The translations under genes and the position numbers were made by a program. DNA of 6,377 nucleotides from Deltaproteobacteria bacterium. GTDB taxonomy: Bacteria; Desulfobacterota; Binatia; Bin18. The notes beneath the pieces are model-generated. The model searched no databases. It was not told the DNA's origin and saw nothing but the letters and a program-made list of their open reading frames with translations. The stretch spans positions 1-6,377 of the forward strand of contig JACQEL010000325.1 of NCBI GenBank assembly GCA_016200595.1. Reading direction: 5' to 3'. Every line of letters starts with the position of its first letter. Position 1 is the first letter of the stretch. Of the stretch, positions 6,039-6,377 are shown one piece after another.

Positions 6039-6377
6039 TCATGCGCGTCCCTCGCCATACACCATCGTCAGGTAATTGCGCACCTCTTCTCGATCATCGA
6101 AATGATACTTGGTCGTGCCAATGATTTGATAATCTTCGTGTCCCTTGCCGGCGATCACCACTAGGTCTCCCGGCTGTGCGCCAGCCAGGGCTGTACGAAT
6201 TGCCGTGCGTCGATCAGCAATCACCAGATACCCTTGCTGGAGGGTGGAGAGCGCGGCTGTTTCCGCAACTTTTAACTGTCCAGTCTGGACCAGCCCGACT
6301 TCGGCTTCAGCAATGATGTGCCCCGGCTCCTCGGTGCGTGGGTTATCTGAGGTGAGGATAACCACATCGCTCAACCG
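6039..6377 (-). CDS. murE: UDP-MurNAc-L-Ala-D-Glu--2,6-diaminopimelate ligase MurE (C-terminal part)
   Basis: Partial: the reading frame is open through the high-coordinate edge, and 112 C-terminal residues are visible, roughly the last quarter of a typical MurE of nearly 500 residues. MurE is the cytoplasmic ATP-dependent ligase that adds the third stem-peptide residue. This is its C-terminal substrate-binding domain. TSDNPRTEEP (fragment residues 9-18, DNPR at 6336-6347) is the signature of meso-DAP-specific enzymes, and lysine-adding MurE proteins have a different motif here. AGKGHEDYQ (76-84) contains the glycine and glutamate that contact DAP, and FDDREEVRNYL (93-103) is the usual MurE ending. 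MurF and MurD lack the DNPR/GKGHE pair, so the assignment is firm. The TTG at 6374 is an internal leucine codon, not a start. mraY follows after 46 bases. Confidence 0.95.
   Translation of the reverse strand, partial: RLSDVVILTSDNPRTEEPGHIIAEAEVGLVQTGQLKVAETAALSTLQQGYLVIADRRTAIRTALAGAQPGDLVVIAGKGHEDYQIIGTTKYHFDDREEVRNYLTMVYGEGRA

Noticed and set aside
5993..6058. Longer MraY start at the ATG at 6058
   Set aside because: The added 22 residues overlap the murE end and are not MraY-like. The standard MraY N-terminus begins exactly at 5992, after GGGAAGG.
6372..6374. TTG as a start of a short 111-residue gene at the window edge
   Set aside because: The frame is open further upstream and the sequence matches the internal part of the MurE C-terminal domain, so this is a leucine codon in a truncated gene.

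Overview
The window is a stretch of a bacterial division and cell wall (dcw) cluster. Every supported gene lies on the minus strand, so transcription runs from high to low coordinates: murE (C-terminal end only), mraY, ftsW, murG, murC, murB, and then the first codons of one more gene that runs off the low-coordinate edge. The organism is a bacterium with meso-diaminopimelate (meso-DAP) peptidoglycan, because the MurE fragment carries the DNPR motif of DAP-adding ligases. Base composition is moderately GC-rich. The protein sequences look like those of Gram-negative, deltaproteobacteria-like or related deep-branching environmental lineages. That placement is an impression from motif wording, not a computed result.

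Layout, in transcription order: the murE end (6377-6039); a 46-base spacer; mraY (5992-4916); a 218-base gap without a gene, almost filled by a symmetrical palindromic repeat (about 4900-4720); ftsW (4697-3555); murG (3562-2447), overlapping ftsW by 8 bases; murC (2456-960), overlapping murG by 10 bases; murB (970-53), overlapping murC by 11 bases; and a probable next gene starting at 39. The tight overlaps, each with its own Shine-Dalgarno (SD) sequence, indicate a single translationally coupled operon from ftsW onward.

Together the genes cover much of lipid II synthesis and its use. MurB and MurC make UDP-MurNAc-L-Ala, MurE adds meso-DAP, MraY moves the finished pentapeptide precursor onto undecaprenyl phosphate, MurG adds GlcNAc to give lipid II, and FtsW polymerises lipid II at the septum.

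The enzymes are ordinary; the gene order and the non-coding DNA are less so. Neither murF (usually between murE and mraY) nor murD (usually between mraY and ftsW) is at its usual place. The murD position holds a 181-base inverted-repeat element resembling a miniature transposable element or large REP (repetitive extragenic palindromic) unit. A second small repeat, made of 7-base units, sits at the murG/murC junction and is probably translated as an N-terminal extension of MurC. I see no phage, CRISPR, RNA gene or unknown multi-gene system here.
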